Below are positions 35,501-49,696 of a DNA stretch of 64,000 nt, in pieces. The notes beneath the pieces are model-generated. The model ran no database searches, had not been told where the DNA came from, and saw nothing but the letters and a program-made list of their open reading frames with translations. Every line of letters starts with the position of its first letter. Within the stretch, counting starts at the first letter, position 1. A program made the translations under genes and the position numbers. This stretch comes from Phaffia rhodozyma (lineage: Eukaryota; Basidiomycota; Tremellomycetes; Cystofilobasidiales; Mrakiaceae): positions 2,108,001 to 2,172,000 of the forward strand of contig JACGZH010000002.1 of assembly GCA_014706385.1 (NCBI GenBank). The letters run 5' to 3'.

Positions 35501-38323
35501 AATAATATTACGCATAATTTCGAGCGGCTGGTCAAGTTGTTAGGGAGTTGCACTGGTATGTCTTTATTATCTGTGTTTCTCTCTTTTGTCGTTGTTGTGA
35601 AGTTTGTTGGGCGTTGTATTGAAGAATCTTCTTCTATGAATTCAAACAGCCAAACTTGAGGCTGTCCGATCGAGCTATGAGAAGACGGGAAGCTTACCCC
35701 AAAACCAACGAAGCATTTGTCTATTACTCTATATCACTGCTCTTCTAGGGGAAAACTGTGATTTTGATGAGCTTCGCAAAAGCCGACCAGGTATGTCTTG
35801 CCTATCATCATCTAACTCGTCAAAAGCTAACTTGGTGGTTCAACATCATAGAATTGGCAGCGGACATCTTCAAAATTGCCAAGGTAGATACTTCATGTCC
35901 TTCTCCAGTTACGTCGCATCGTGCTGACTGCTATTCGCTGGTTTTACCTCTTTAGAATAATATCTCAGACTATATTTTCCGCCTAATTCATTCATTCCGA
36001 GCTCTTCCTGTTATCCCAGCGGTTTCACGCGCTATGATCCAATCTCTAGGTTAGAATATTTGAGTTTCATCTTCAGTGAATCGCTACTAAAATGAATTCT
36101 CGTGCATGTGTAAATCAGGATTTTTATTCCGAGAGTTTCCCACATTCATGGTGGAAGCAATAAGCTTGAGACTTATGGACGACATGTTTGCCTCCGGTGA
36201 TCTAGAGACTATAGGAGTTTTGCTCAATTCTATCCAGGATTTTCTCATTTCCCAAGCTGCCAGGCTTCCTGCTCAACCTGATGGAAGCTCACGAGAAGGT
36301 TAGACATCTGCTTTGATATGTCATATATAGCCAATTTGATGACTGACGCTCAACGTATCGTTTCTCCATTCGCGTTCGAAGTAAATATGACCGAGCTCAT
36401 CGGAGATACGGAGACTTTCGCTGAATCAGGGTACGTTTGATCCTTCTCAGATACAATGATCTAAGTGCTCATCCTGCTCTAATGAATTTTTAGTGTCGGT
36501 TCTACCATCGTTCAACGATACCTTCCAAAAATTCTCGATGCTGCTTTACATCTACAAACTCAATACATCGCCATGGAGATCTTGACCTTCACTGTCAAAC
36601 AAGGATTGGCTCATCCTATCCAGGTTTGTCGGTTTTTCTATTCAGAGTGACGTGGCATTTGCCTGACATCTGCCTTGGACGATAGTCTGCGCCGATCATA
36701 ATTGCTCTCGAAACTAGTGCCGACCTTCATGTCGCCTCACGCGCGTTCTCATTGCATGCGATCCTACACCACAAACATGGATCTATCATCAACAGTCGCT
36801 TCTTCGAAACAGCTCGAGTTTGTTATGACTATCAAGTCAAATCGGCCCATGGAGTCGTAAGAGGTTCGTATGAAGTGGCTGAAACTGAATGTAGGACGTT
36901 TTTAGCTAGAAATTGACAGTATTGGAATTCTATAATACAGGCTTCCGATTGACTATTCAGACATCCTCAGTAGAGCCTACTCCGTTAGCTCTTTTAAGGC
37001 ACTGGTATGGTCTGCTCCGAGACAAACGTCTTTTGAGGAAGGACTTTCTTCGTTTTCTCCTGAGGCCGTTCGAAGTCGATCTCAGTACCTCTCCAAATAA
37101 ACTGATCTTTTCTAAGGTATGTATTTCGTCAATCATTTTCGATCTCACAGAAGCTGTGTTAACGCTCTCGTCATGATGTTCTCTCTGTTATCTAGAACGA
37201 TGTCGGATTCTGCCTTTTTCTGGCGGATAACCTAGCTACCCTCGAGTACAAAACTCAGGAAGAAGTACTCATTGTAATCCATTACCTGACTTCGGTCATT
37301 TCAGTCACCGGCATGCACCTTTTCGGAGTAATCTCTAGCATGCGACCTTCGACACCATTGGAAGAAGCGGCATCATTTGACGACAGATTCATTCGAGTAT
37401 CCAAAGTCTTAGAACGCCGTAAGCGTATCTCTAAAGTCTTCAAACAGCAAAATAAGAGTGTGAAAGATGAGAAAGAATCCGATGAAGAAGAAGAGGATGA
37501 GGATGAGAACGAGGGAACAGAGGTACCTGAAGACTCAGAAGAGGAGCGAAGTGTGAGTTTGCTCTCATCAAACTGGTTTTTGATACGCCTCGGCATAACA
37601 TTCCTGATGAAACGTCAAAATTACTGGCGAGCTCTTGTATCAGAGTTTGACACCCGATCCAGAGGACGAGATGCCTCAAGACGAGCAGCTTGTTACAGAG
37701 AGGTCAGACAGTGATGGTGGGTCGTTTCGTTCTGCCATAGGTTTACTGTTGAAGTGTTTTTGATCTCTTTGCTGTTCGTTATGTGAATCTAGTATTCTAT
37801 CGAGCTTCCACACTGGCCAATGTTTCTGTGATCATCTCCCTAGCATTTGTTCTGAGAGTACACCTCAAAATGCTTTACAACTTATCTGAGGAGTAAGTCA
37901 TTTTTCAATGCAACTTTTTTCTTCTAAGGAAGTGTATTCGGCGTAAAGATCGGGACTGACTCTTTCTCGTTTACTCCCCCTTGTATCTACAGCAAATGCA
38001 AGAAGTTTGTTCTGGGCGCGAAGAAGAGCGCCATAGGCGAAAAACCTGCCATCCGACAAACAACCGTCGCAGTCGCTCTTAGTTTGAGTAGCATTCCTGG
38101 CGCGACAACCCCGGTGACTGATATGGAGATGTTTTCGGCTCAGGTGAAAGAAGTTAGTCATTTTTCTCGTGTCTTTTCTTTTCGCTTTGTCCGTTACTTA
38201 GAGTAAAATTGTTGACACTGGATGAAAAAAACCATCACACTCCTCTGACTTGCACCTCTATTCTAACAGTTCGTGAGCATCTGCGAATTAGATGGAACAG
38301 TCGCTGAGCCAGAAGATTCGTGA
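29525..38323 (+). CDS. SCC2: Cohesin loader subunit Scc2/Mis4/NIPBL
   Basis: This is the HEAT-repeat protein that loads cohesin onto chromosomes with Scc4 and stimulates its ATPase. The coding region spans 8.8 kb in dozens of exons. I estimate roughly 1,900 residues. The N-terminal 450 residues are Ser/Pro-rich and disordered (starts [14 protein letters not shown]). The central HEAT blocks include TAATTDPS-type helices, [37 protein letters not shown] and [19 protein letters not shown]. These are the classic Nipped-B region. Later blocks include [60 protein letters not shown] and [20 protein letters not shown]. The stretch [20 protein letters not shown] belongs to the C-terminal conserved domain. 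An acidic insert ([20 protein letters not shown]) follows. The protein ends [16 protein letters not shown]. One intron has an 11-C run at 33606-33616. Confidence 0.9.
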
Positions 38324-38764
38324 ACTGCACAGGACGCACCTTGTTTGTATCATGAAGTTGAGACTGAGAGGATCTTTTTTCCATAGCGTTCTTACATTGT
38401 TTAGATAGCACTTTGTTCATCACCACTAGAATCCTGAAATCGTATCTGTATATCATGCCGTTGTTGGTTAGCTCAATATTTAGTGTGCTCTATATCCATA
38501 GTGACGTTGGATATCATTAATAGAGTTGAAGAGAGCAGAAGATGGGGTGAGCGAAGAGGAAGAAGGGCAAAGAAGACACGAAATTGATCGAAAAGGTGAA
38601 CGCCTGGAATAACGAAAAGTTGAGGAGAACATCGAAAGATCCGAGGGTTGAAGAGTTTTATGAATAAGAAAAGACGTTGATGATAGCATATACACTTTAT
38701 TATATAAAGAAAAAAGCCGTATACACAGCAGAGGAGAGAATGAGGAACGAATGCAGAGAGAAGA
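38324..38764. other. Convergent intergenic region after SCC2
   Basis: This 441-bp stretch lies between two convergent gene ends. It is A/T-rich near 38690-38710 and contains no recognisable gene or RNA. Confidence 0.5.
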
Positions 38765-41700
38765 TCAACCTTTGATGAACTGGGAGAGTTTATCATAGTT
38801 AAATGCCAGAACAACGGCTACTCCAACGACGACGACTCCTTGAAGTTGCATCTGTTTGGGTTGAAATTGGGAACGAAGAATTAGTCTTGTGCCTCATACG
38901 AAAGAGTGGTGCCAGAGGAAAGTAGAAAGTTTTAAGCTTACAGGCGTGAATGTATAATCTTCTGGTCCTCCCTTTTTCTTATTGCCTCCTCCTAAAGCTG
39001 CAGTCGCTCGTTTCGTCACGCTTACATTCTCGTCTTCGACCTCTCCCTCCGACACGTCTCCAAGTGCACCTTCACCCGAACCAGCCCTGAGTGACGCACT
39101 TGGTTTCCTTCCTGCCCCGCTTTCCGACAACGAGCCTTGAGTCGTCCCTGAGCTTGCGCCCTTCTTGAGCGGCTGCTTCTCGCCATTGGAGCTAAATCCA
39201 GACGAAGACGAGGACGAATCAAGTTGAGAAGATGGCGCGGCCGCTCCCCGAATAAAAGATGAGGGAACGTGGCCTCGTTGAGTCTGGTTATCCGCCGTAA
39301 TGGAAGATTGAGGCAGAGTGTACAATGGGTTAAGGAGTGTTCGGAGGGAAGAATACTTTATTCGGCTCTCAGATGAAGTGCCTACTCCGGCAGAGACAGA
39401 AGAGGATGACGATGATGCAGTCGAAGAGGATGATCCAGTAGATCGAGCATGGATAGTTCCATTGTCGGAACTAGTGTTTTGATGTTGAGATTTTGACAGC
39501 TGTTTGCCAAGCGTTCGAGAGGCTAGTGCGCCAATCGTGCCGTTGGGATCATTCGTTGTGTCCGGAGAAGGTCCGTTCGAGCCCATGATCGGGAATGCCT
39601 TTCGTCCGGTTTTATCTGTAGGATCTGTATTGCCCCAACGGAGGTCATCCTCTGGTTCTTCGTCTTCCTCATCGCCGTTCAGCCTCCTTTCCTCTTCCTC
39701 TTCCTCGGCTCGTCTCTTAGCCTCCTCCCATTCTTTGACGACCGATTTCATTCTTTCTCTTTCGCTATCCCATGAATCTCTTTCTTTCTTCCATGTTTCC
39801 TCCATCTTTTCCTTCCAAACTTCCCATTTACCCTGCACCTCGCCCACCTGTCCCTCAAGCTCGGCCACACGGGTTTCAAGAAGACTGACGGTGGAAAGAG
39901 CAGTGGAATGTTCGTCCTGAAGCAGTTTCGAAAGTCCAAGCACTCCATCCAACTCAGATCCAAGCAAATCTAAACGAGTGGTCAGCGCAATATTTTGAGC
40001 GAGCACCGTCTGCGTTTGCTGGACATGTTCTTGAAGCTGCTGTTTTAATTCCTCGTCTATCCGGTTGCAACCCCGCGCGTTTTTATCGTCCTCTTCATCC
40101 TCCTCTGGTTTTTTCAAACTGTTGGGAGAGCCCGATCGGAGATGAGATGAACTAGAGATTCCTCCAGGTTCCGGAGTGGAAGGTCGATCTCTCAGAGTCG
40201 CTCGTCCGGTACTGTCCGAGGTGGATCTTCCGTGTCGACCATGATAGGAACCTCTGTACACTCCTTCCCGCTCATTGTCGACCTCTCCATAGTTATATGA
40301 AGCTCTCACAGCGGAAGAGCCATTTCCTCGTCTCCTCTTAATGCCTCTCCCTCCCGCTCTACCTTCGTCGCCCTCTTTCACGGTCTGCACGCTTCTCGCA
40401 TCATCATCCGAATCGTCCTCTTCCTCTTCCTCCTCCGTTTCTTCATCTTCCTCATCTTCTCCGGTGTGATGGTAATCCTTGACATCATCGTCGGCTTCTT
40501 CGTCGGCAATCAGAGCCCTCCTTGTCTTAAACTCCAGTTGACCCTGCAAGCTGCCTAGCCTATCCCGGAGGTCCTCGACCTCCTTTTTGATGAGCTCATG
40601 CTCACTCAGCCGACCCTCAAGGGTCTGGACCCGACCTAAATTTGAGTAAAGCTGGAGCTGGTTATCATCAATTCGAGCTTGAAGATATTGTAGAACCTCC
40701 GATGACGGCTGTGGAGCGTTTGAACCAGCATGCGAAGGTCCACTCGGGTGCATAGCATGTATTTGAGGTGGCAACTGGTTCAGAGAGAACTTTGAAATGT
40801 TCAATAGACGTACTTCGAACCTGCAGTGATTCAAGTTGATAAGAAAGGGAAGACATACGTTACCACCACCTAACGTCTCGTGGATGTCATTCATCGCATT
40901 ATGGAGGTTATGCAGATCAACTGCTGTCTCCCTACTTTTTTGAAGCTCATTCTGTACGTTCGCGAAGAAACAATCATATGTTGATCAGTCGCCAAACTGT
41001 TGAGAGAAAAAATTATCAGTGTCCTGACCGCTAGCTGCCTTGTGAGGTCATTGACGTTTGGTCCAACAGGTTTCGAATTTCCTCGGCGCATATTGGCAAG
41101 TCGAGACATGGCTTGATTGTACTCTTGAAGTTCCCTAAAATGAGTTTTAACAGACGTGTTTCCGAACTAGTGTTCAGCAAGGTACGTGATCAGAAATCCG
41201 AAAAGACAAACGCACCTGGCAGAAGCCTCAACATCTTGCGGACCCAAAACACAGTACACCTTGGAAGATACCTTGTGATGAACGATCGTCTTGTTGTCGT
41301 CCCCACAGATATCGATACCGAATTCCTAGGATCCAAGAAGGAAAAGAGATAAGGTGCGCGTTTTGAAGAGAGAGAGAGAGCATAGGGAGCAGTTGGTTAG
41401 ACAAGCTCAAACATAAGCAGTAGAACAGTCTAAGAATTTCCGTCAGAGACTTACCACGTAGTCCTCGGACTTCAACTCGTACGCCTCACTTTCTGTCGCC
41501 TCTGCTGAAAGCCTTTCTCCGTTGACGAAGGTTCCGTTTGAGGACTTGACATCCTTGATATATATCTGTTCAACACCAGAGCCCGAAAGTTAAGCGAAGA
41601 TTTAACTCATTGATCCGTAACCGTCAATCGGAAAGCGATCCAGAGCTCAGAGGGAAATGTTTGCTTACCTTGCCTCCTTCTTCCCAAACCTCGGCGTGCG

Positions 41701-42186
41701 TTCGACTCAGTACCTTGGTATCAAAATATCCATTTCGCTCGTCAGGCACCGTCTTAGCACTCGTCTGTCGCCCGATCTTAACCTGTCCTCGGAAATATCG
41801 ACCGTGATCAGTATTAGCATACACGAGATTTTATTTGGATTAACGTCAATGAAGCGCGACCTTAAACACGTTTGAACTTGAGGAGAGAAAGACTAGAGGA
41901 AAGAGCAACATACGTGAACACTTCCGGGTGGAAGCTGTATAAGCTTGGGCAAAAACGAATCGTTCACAGGATACAAATGTAAACACGGCAACAGTCCTGG
42001 CCATGGAACAGCCGCTGCCGATGGTGGGTATCCATCTGGACCAGCTCCATTTCCACTCGGTTGATTCATAGCCGTTTGAGTTGATGGTGGGAGAGGTGGC
42101 TTGGATGATTGTTGCTGATGATGCTGCTGCTGCTGATGGTGATGGTTAGGGTGAGACTGCTGTTGGTGACTTGTATTTGAAGGCAT
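38765..42186 (-). CDS. FHA-domain, coiled-coil, tail-anchored protein (SLMAP / Far9-Far10 type, STRIPAK)
   Basis: The family tethers the STRIPAK phosphatase-kinase complex to membranes (SLMAP in animals, Far9/Far10 in yeast, PRO45 in Sordaria). The start MPSNTSHQQQ opens a Gln/His/Pro-rich leader. The FHA domain follows in exons: VKIGRQTSAKT, VLSRTHAEVW, IYIKDVKSSNGTFVNGERL. These contain the phosphothreonine-binding GR, SxxH and NG residues. After short linking exons a long coiled-coil region reads, for example, SEHELIKKEVEDLRDRLG and QQLQEHVQQTQTVLAQNI. Acidic and Ser-rich linkers separate the segments. The last exon (38765-38851) is joined by an intron at 38852-38941. It encodes MQLQGVVVVGVAVVLAF and NYDKLSQFIKG, a classic C-terminal tail anchor. 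Longer starts (42261) are less likely. Confidence 0.88.
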
Positions 42187-42643
42187 GATGGAATTGACTA
42201 TGGGACGAACAGAGAAGACGAAGTATCGAAGATTCGATGAGCAAGAAGACTCAGGATTCAACGTAGGATGTCAGAGATGGAGGCGTGCGTGTATGTGTAT
42301 TCCCACCCTTTTTGACGGATTATCGATTAAAAAAATAAAAAATCTTCTCTCTACTCTCGCTGATCGCCTTGATCTCTCGGCCGTATCTGGAACGATTCGA
42401 AGATTGATAGAGTGACTGAAACGATATGGGATGAAATAGAAGGGAGTTGGTGGAAGGAGTGATGAGCGAAGAGGGAGAGAGTGTGAGAGGTGATGGTGGT
42501 AAAGAAGGAAAACTCGTTCACGTTAAACATCCATCCCAACCATCCAGCATCATCATCATCGTCGTTGTTGTCATCGTCTCCAGCACATTTGTAAAGCACA
42601 CAAACATTCACGTATATACAAGAACAAACATACGCTTTCTCTC
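42187..42643. promoter_or_regulatory. Divergent promoter region
   Basis: This 457-bp region separates the STRIPAK-type gene from the small plus-strand gene. It has an A/T-rich patch at 42325-42345 and trinucleotide-like CAT/CAT sequence near 42545-42575. No binding site could be named with confidence. Confidence 0.45.
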
Positions 42644-43683
42644 ATGTCTAGGCTGGCTTCACTCAAAGGTCCCTCGTCACCTTCACCGACGCCGATCCGG
42701 CCGCCAATATCTCCAAAGAGCACCGGACCCTCGTATGACCCAACTCCCTTCCACCGCAAAATCCGGCTCATCTTGATCGAATTCGAGAAGGCATTGAGGG
42801 ACTGGGAACAAGTTGTCCTAGCCGATGGAATTAAGGCTGGAAAAGGCTGTGTAGATTCGAGAACAGAACTCGAGTAAGTTGGCTTCCCTCTCCACCTGAA
42901 CTTCCCTACTCAGCTGGAAATTGATAGAGACGTCTGACAAAAATGGGAACCAGTAATCTAGGCGTTAAGCCGAACGAGCCGTATCCTTTCAACCCAACAC
43001 CTTCGTCCTTATTGATCAAGCTTTCTTCATCCAAACAAGATCTCGACAGTGTTCTTACCAAACTGGTTTGTCCTCCTTTTCTTAGATACAGCGTTGTTAT
43101 CCTGTCTAACATACTGACCGTGACCTCGATCCATGCATACGTACAATAGCAAAAACGATTGTTCAAGTTTGCAGCGCTCAGCGAACTAGCAGAAGACCTT
43201 CTCTTGGAAGCTCTCAAGCTTAAAGGAGTCGAATTTGCAACTATCACCCCTCTATGGGTATCATGGTCTCTTCAAGATTATGGTTCGTCCCTTTTCCTAA
43301 CCTCCTTTTCTTACTCGTGCAGGGGTTTCTTGAGACTAAAACACTTCCTCTTGATGCCGTCGTGATAAATCATAGTCAACTCGCTGCCTCCACTCCTCAC
43401 ATCCCTCTCACTGTCATTATCAACACTCAGGTCACTATCTCTCATACTCCAGTCCTCCAGCGCCTCATTCGAAACATCAAAATCGGCACTCGAAGCTTGG
43501 CAGAGAGAAGGATTCTGGGAGGGAACCTCTGCCGAACCACATCCTTCCAGTATCATCAGCAGTAGTAAAAACAGTAGACAAGGCCTAGGTAGAGTTGAGT
43601 GGGAAGAGACAATGGCGGTCGATGTGAAGGCATGGGAGCTTGGGTTTGGAAATGCAGGTTCGAAAGGACCTTCAAATCCGTAG
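42644..43683 (+). CDS. Unrecognised small helical protein
   Basis: I do not recognise it. Four exons (introns 42874-42953, 43066-43149 and 43283-43375) join in frame. Exon 1 starts MSRLASLKGPSSPSPTPIRP and contains PTPFHRKIRLILIEFEKAL and AGKGCVDSRTELD. Exon 2 reads NLGVKPNEPYPFNPTPSS. Exon 3 reads RLFKFAALSELAEDLLLEAL and ATITPLWVSWSLQDY. Exon 4 reads VNSLPPLLTSLSLSLSTLRS. It then has SKSALEAWQREGFWEGTSAE and WEETMAVDVKAWELGFG. The pattern of long amphipathic helices suggests a coiled-coil or helical-bundle subunit, for example of a kinetochore or spindle complex, but nothing proves this. The last exon is antisense to a 145-codon open frame that I reject because the sense exon splices cleanly. 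Confidence 0.7.
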
Positions 43684-44438
43684 GTAGCTATCGAAGAAGT
43701 TTCAAAGCATCCCGTACAACTACCATGGCCAACAACGAACACACCCATCAGCCACGTTCGGGTTCCTTACAGGTCTTGTTCAGCTCATGACGGAAGCCGA
43801 ATTGGTAAAACGCGCTTTCACATATCAAGAAGCAAGCCCAAGTGTTGTTCAGACCTGTATGTAGACGTCAGACTACATAAATGACTAGATGTACGACGAT
43901 CAGTAGAAATGGAATAAGAGACGATAGAAATATTCTACCCATGATCACTGATAGGGAGACAAATGCGAGATTTGAACAACTCAACATCATGCTATATGAC
44001 AGACCGGCTCTGCTTCCAACTGCGGTTTGTTTTCTAATCATGATATGGTCTCTTTCACTCCGACATCAACAGTTGATCTGATTTAGAGGAATCTCATAGA
44101 AGGGCGGATTCGGGTTTAAGATATTTAAGCATCTTGATCGACATAGAGCAAGAGACGCAGAAGCGCATCAACTAATTCAGAATGAAGAACAAAGATACAG
44201 TACGAGCAGTGAGGGCAAAGTCCATCAAACAAAACATAGCCATAGAGTGTTATGGGCAAAGAGCATAAGAAAGGTAGGTGAATAAACCTATGCTATGAGT
44301 GGACCATCTGCAGCTTAGCGATGGAGCTTATAAGATAGACATAACCGAGAAGGAGAACAAGAGATTATTACACAATGGGCAAGAAAACACGAGAAAGTGC
44401 AGAAAAGGCTAGCCCGATCTGGTAGACTTCAGAAGAAA
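43684..44438. other. Convergent intergenic region
   Basis: This 755-bp stretch lies between two convergent stop codons. It is A/G-rich on the plus strand in its second half (44150-44420). I looked for tRNA-like elements and saw none. Short open frames have no domain. Confidence 0.45.
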
Positions 44439-46785
44439 TCAAACGACGTATCCTCCAATCTCAAGCAACGTCGCAAACTACGGTTGAGAAAGCCGTCAGT
44501 ATATGCACCTCAATTTGTAAAGCCCAGCAACTAGCTTCTCATAAATATCTTCAGATGATGAGCATCCAAAACTCACAGTGACTTTGGCAATAGACCTGAG
44601 CTGATTAAAGTCGTAGCCGACACGCTCACTAAGATCACCACTGTTGTGGTACGTAGGATCAATGATCGCTGTGAACAAAGAGACAAATCAAAGGATGAAG
44701 AAGATGAGATTAGACAGGATCTCGAGACTGACATAGTCGAAGAAGAGACAGAGATACTAACGGCCGTTTCGTTCGAATACTTGAGTGGCAGGGAACCCGT
44801 ACTCGACAAAGCTTTGATCTGGATATTCAGAACATTCAAGGGAAATCCACATGGTCAATACATCACATTTCTCCAAGTATCCCCATAAACATGGACGTTA
44901 ACACCCACGATCAGAACAGCAAGCTTTGGTTACGCCAACGACCAACTCGGGAGAATAAATTCCAGAGATCTTTGTAAGAAGCTCCGCAGCCTCGGGAAGT
45001 CCGATTCTAAGAACATTTTTACAAAAGAGGAGACGATACCATTCCAGAATTTAGGTTTAGTCAGAAGAAGACGCATGTACAAAGCTCGAGATATCAAGAA
45101 CTAACGAGTCAGGGAAGCCCAATTGAAGGGGCTCATCAGGATCATGGTAGGCTAACATATCGGCCTGGACTTGTAGAAGGATGGTAGCGTTCTGCATATA
45201 GAGCTGCTCTACAGGTGAGCGAATCAAAATATCAAGAAGGGGAGTGATAAGCCCTTGGTCATTTTTGTACAGACTTATCAAAGTGAGGCATGATTCCAAC
45301 TGTACGTACTTGCGAGAGCGGCGCTTCCCAGGAGACCTTGTTCCTCTCCAGCAAAGAATGCAAATGTGACCTGAATTGACAGAAAGATAGAACATCAAGA
45401 ACAAAGTTGGCAAAATTGAGCTGACGTATGGGAAGAAAAAAACAGATGGACAATACCTTCTCCTCAAAAGACTTGATACCAGCTCGTTTGATGGCTTTAG
45501 CGATGCCTATAAGTTGACTCGTTCCACTAGCATCGTCGTCTGCCCCAGGCATTCGAAGACTTCCAAAAGTACCTCGAGACTGAACAGACATATGGTTGTC
45601 GTCAGTTTTCACGTTGCATTCAAAGCCAAGGAATGTTTTGACGCAGACTGGAAAACTTACATCGTAATGTCCAGAAAGAATGATTTGACCGTTCTTCGGC
45701 TTCTTCCCCCCGTGAACGGGATACTCACAAAGAACGTTTGGAGCAAACCCAGGTAAGAAATCGTGTGTTGAGCAGCTTGCCCCTGTCTCTTCAACCTCGC
45801 TGGCAATCCACTTAGCAGCAAGCTTAGCCCCATCCGAGAAGGAGTGTCGGGAAGTGATAGGACCTAAACGGACCGTTAGATGAAAAACAGTCATCGTGAT
45901 TAGAAGACCCGACAAACCATTTGGATATCAAGTCAAAGACAGACTGACTGGACGAATTTTCGCCAGTGAGATACTGAACGGCCGATTTGAATTCAGAGAT
46001 AGTTAGAGATGAGACTATCTTGTCGATCTTGGAGTCATGCTTCACATGTTTGGTGCTGTATATCCTCAGATAAGACGGATGGAACAATCAATAATTGAGG
46101 ACAGATGCCGAGAGTGCAAGTCGAAGAGCTCAGTGACTAACGCATTTCTCAAGAACTCTATTCTCTCGTCATTGACCTTGTTGGCCATCAATGGCAACGG
46201 GTTCTCAGGTAACGCGACCGCCACTAGTCCCCTAGGCAGAAGTACATCGAGGTACGGGATTACCTTCTTTCCGACCTGGACTACAGCAAACTCTTTGGGA
46301 TCCAGATGAATTAGTCCGACAGCCTCATCTCGAGGAGTAGGGTTCCCAAAAGCGGCCTGGATCTGATGATCTTGACCGGCCAGGTATGTTGAGGACCACA
46401 AAGCGCTTAAAGCTGATCCACTAAGATCCAGGATCTCGTTTACGTTTTCCGCGAATTTCATAGGAGATTTCCCCTCGTCAAAATCCTCAGCCAATCCTGC
46501 CTGACCGATCCAGAAAAGCCGTTGTCCCTCATCGTAAGAGACACTGACTCCACCGAAATTGTCTTTCAATCGACCGGACTCGGACTGAGAGACAATGTAA
46601 ATCGGGGTAGAGGATTCAGCCGAGCCGTAGGTTCCGTAATAGTTGGACCCGTGAGCAGAGATGAAAGCGGGAGAAGGATTGGTAACAATAGTATGCCGCA
46701 GCTTGTCATCCCGACTGCTCATCGGGATGGATATCACAAGGACAGGTACACTTAGTGCAAGAATAGAAGCCAAGATTGGAACCAT
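44439..46785 (-). CDS. M28-family zinc aminopeptidase, secreted or vacuolar
   Basis: This is a dinuclear zinc exopeptidase of the Lap/aminopeptidase Y group. The N-terminus is a signal peptide (MVPILASILALSVPVLVISI), so the enzyme enters the secretory pathway. An N-terminal region of about 200 residues contains RLFWIGQAGLAEDFDEG and LIHLDPKEFAVVQVGKKV. The catalytic domain follows across exons with all five zinc ligands visible: His in ILSGHYDV, Asp in MPGADDDASGT, the catalytic and ligand Glu pair in FFAGEEQGLLGS, Asp in SEYPDQSFVEYGFPATQVFE, and His in DPTYHNSGDLSERVGYDF. The last exon encodes FATLLEIGGYVV, joined after QLRSIAKVT. The gene has several short introns. An E-box (TCACGTGAC) lies 95 bp upstream. 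Whether the enzyme is vacuolar or exported cannot be decided from sequence. Confidence 0.88.
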
Positions 46786-46879
46786 GATATGGATGTGTGA
46801 TAGAGATGAACGATGAGATGATCGTTGTTAGGAGAAGGATGAGAAGCAACCTTGTGGGAGGCTCGGACCTTTCCGATGA

Positions 46880-46888
46880 TCACGTGAC
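46880..46888. promoter_or_regulatory. E-box TCACGTGAC upstream of the M28 aminopeptidase gene
   Basis: TCACGTGAC is centred about 98 bp upstream of the aminopeptidase start codon at 46785, in the 231-bp gap between this gene and the 3' end of glucose-6-phosphate isomerase. Confidence 0.5.
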
Positions 46889-47016
46889 TTTCTTATCTAC
46901 GCTCAACTGATTTAGGAGTTCACATTAACACATTGATAGAGATAAAAAGACGCATATAATACTACAGTAAGTACGTGAATACGAAGGTTTCAGACAGGCA
47001 GACTCCGTCTTCCTGA

Positions 47017-49354
<2,338 letters not shown>

Positions 49355-49696
49355 GATGGTGTATGATTGATTAAAGATGAAAGAAGGAGAGAAGAGATGG
49401 GAGTTGGTAGTCAGTGTTAGAAGGTGTTTATGTGAGAAGAGAAAAAAAAGGACGGGAGAAAAGAGACGAGAAAGGTTGGGGTTGCTTTCCGGGCCCCGGG
49501 TTTGCGGACCGGAGAACAATCGTCAGCGAATAAACGGCAGTTTTCGCCGCACTTCCCTCTCTGGGCTCTTGCCATCCGGTGTTGTGCTTTAATTATTTCA
49601 TTCTCCAGTGCAAGTTTAGAAAGAAGGCATGTTTGATTGTATCTTTACAGCGAACCATCCATCCACCCCGTTGCTCCCACACCAACTGTTTTTCTC
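49355..49696. promoter_or_regulatory. PGI1 promoter and PHB2 3' region
   Basis: This 342-bp stretch contains a GC palindrome CCGGGCCCCGG at 49489-49499, followed closely by GCGGACCGG. It sits about 140 bp upstream of the PGI1 start. No TATA box was recognised. Confidence 0.5.

Noticed and set aside
39504..39920. 138-codon plus-strand Ser-rich frame
   Set aside because: It is the antisense shadow of the Glu/Lys-rich coiled-coil and Ser-rich linkers of the FHA protein.
43311..43748. 145-codon minus-strand frame with a hydrophobic stretch
   Set aside because: It is antisense to the last exon of the plus-strand gene at 42644, which splices in frame and ends naturally at 43683.
43684..44438. Search for tRNA or other small RNA genes in this and other gaps
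   Set aside because: No paired A-box/B-box with a foldable cloverleaf could be recognised by eye; a tRNAscan-SE or Infernal run would settle it.
49489..49499. GC palindrome CCGGGCCCCGG in the PGI1 promoter, similar in kind to GGGGCCCC at 17277 and the OYE palindrome
   Set aside because: The three differ in sequence and spacing, so a shared factor cannot be argued from these alone.
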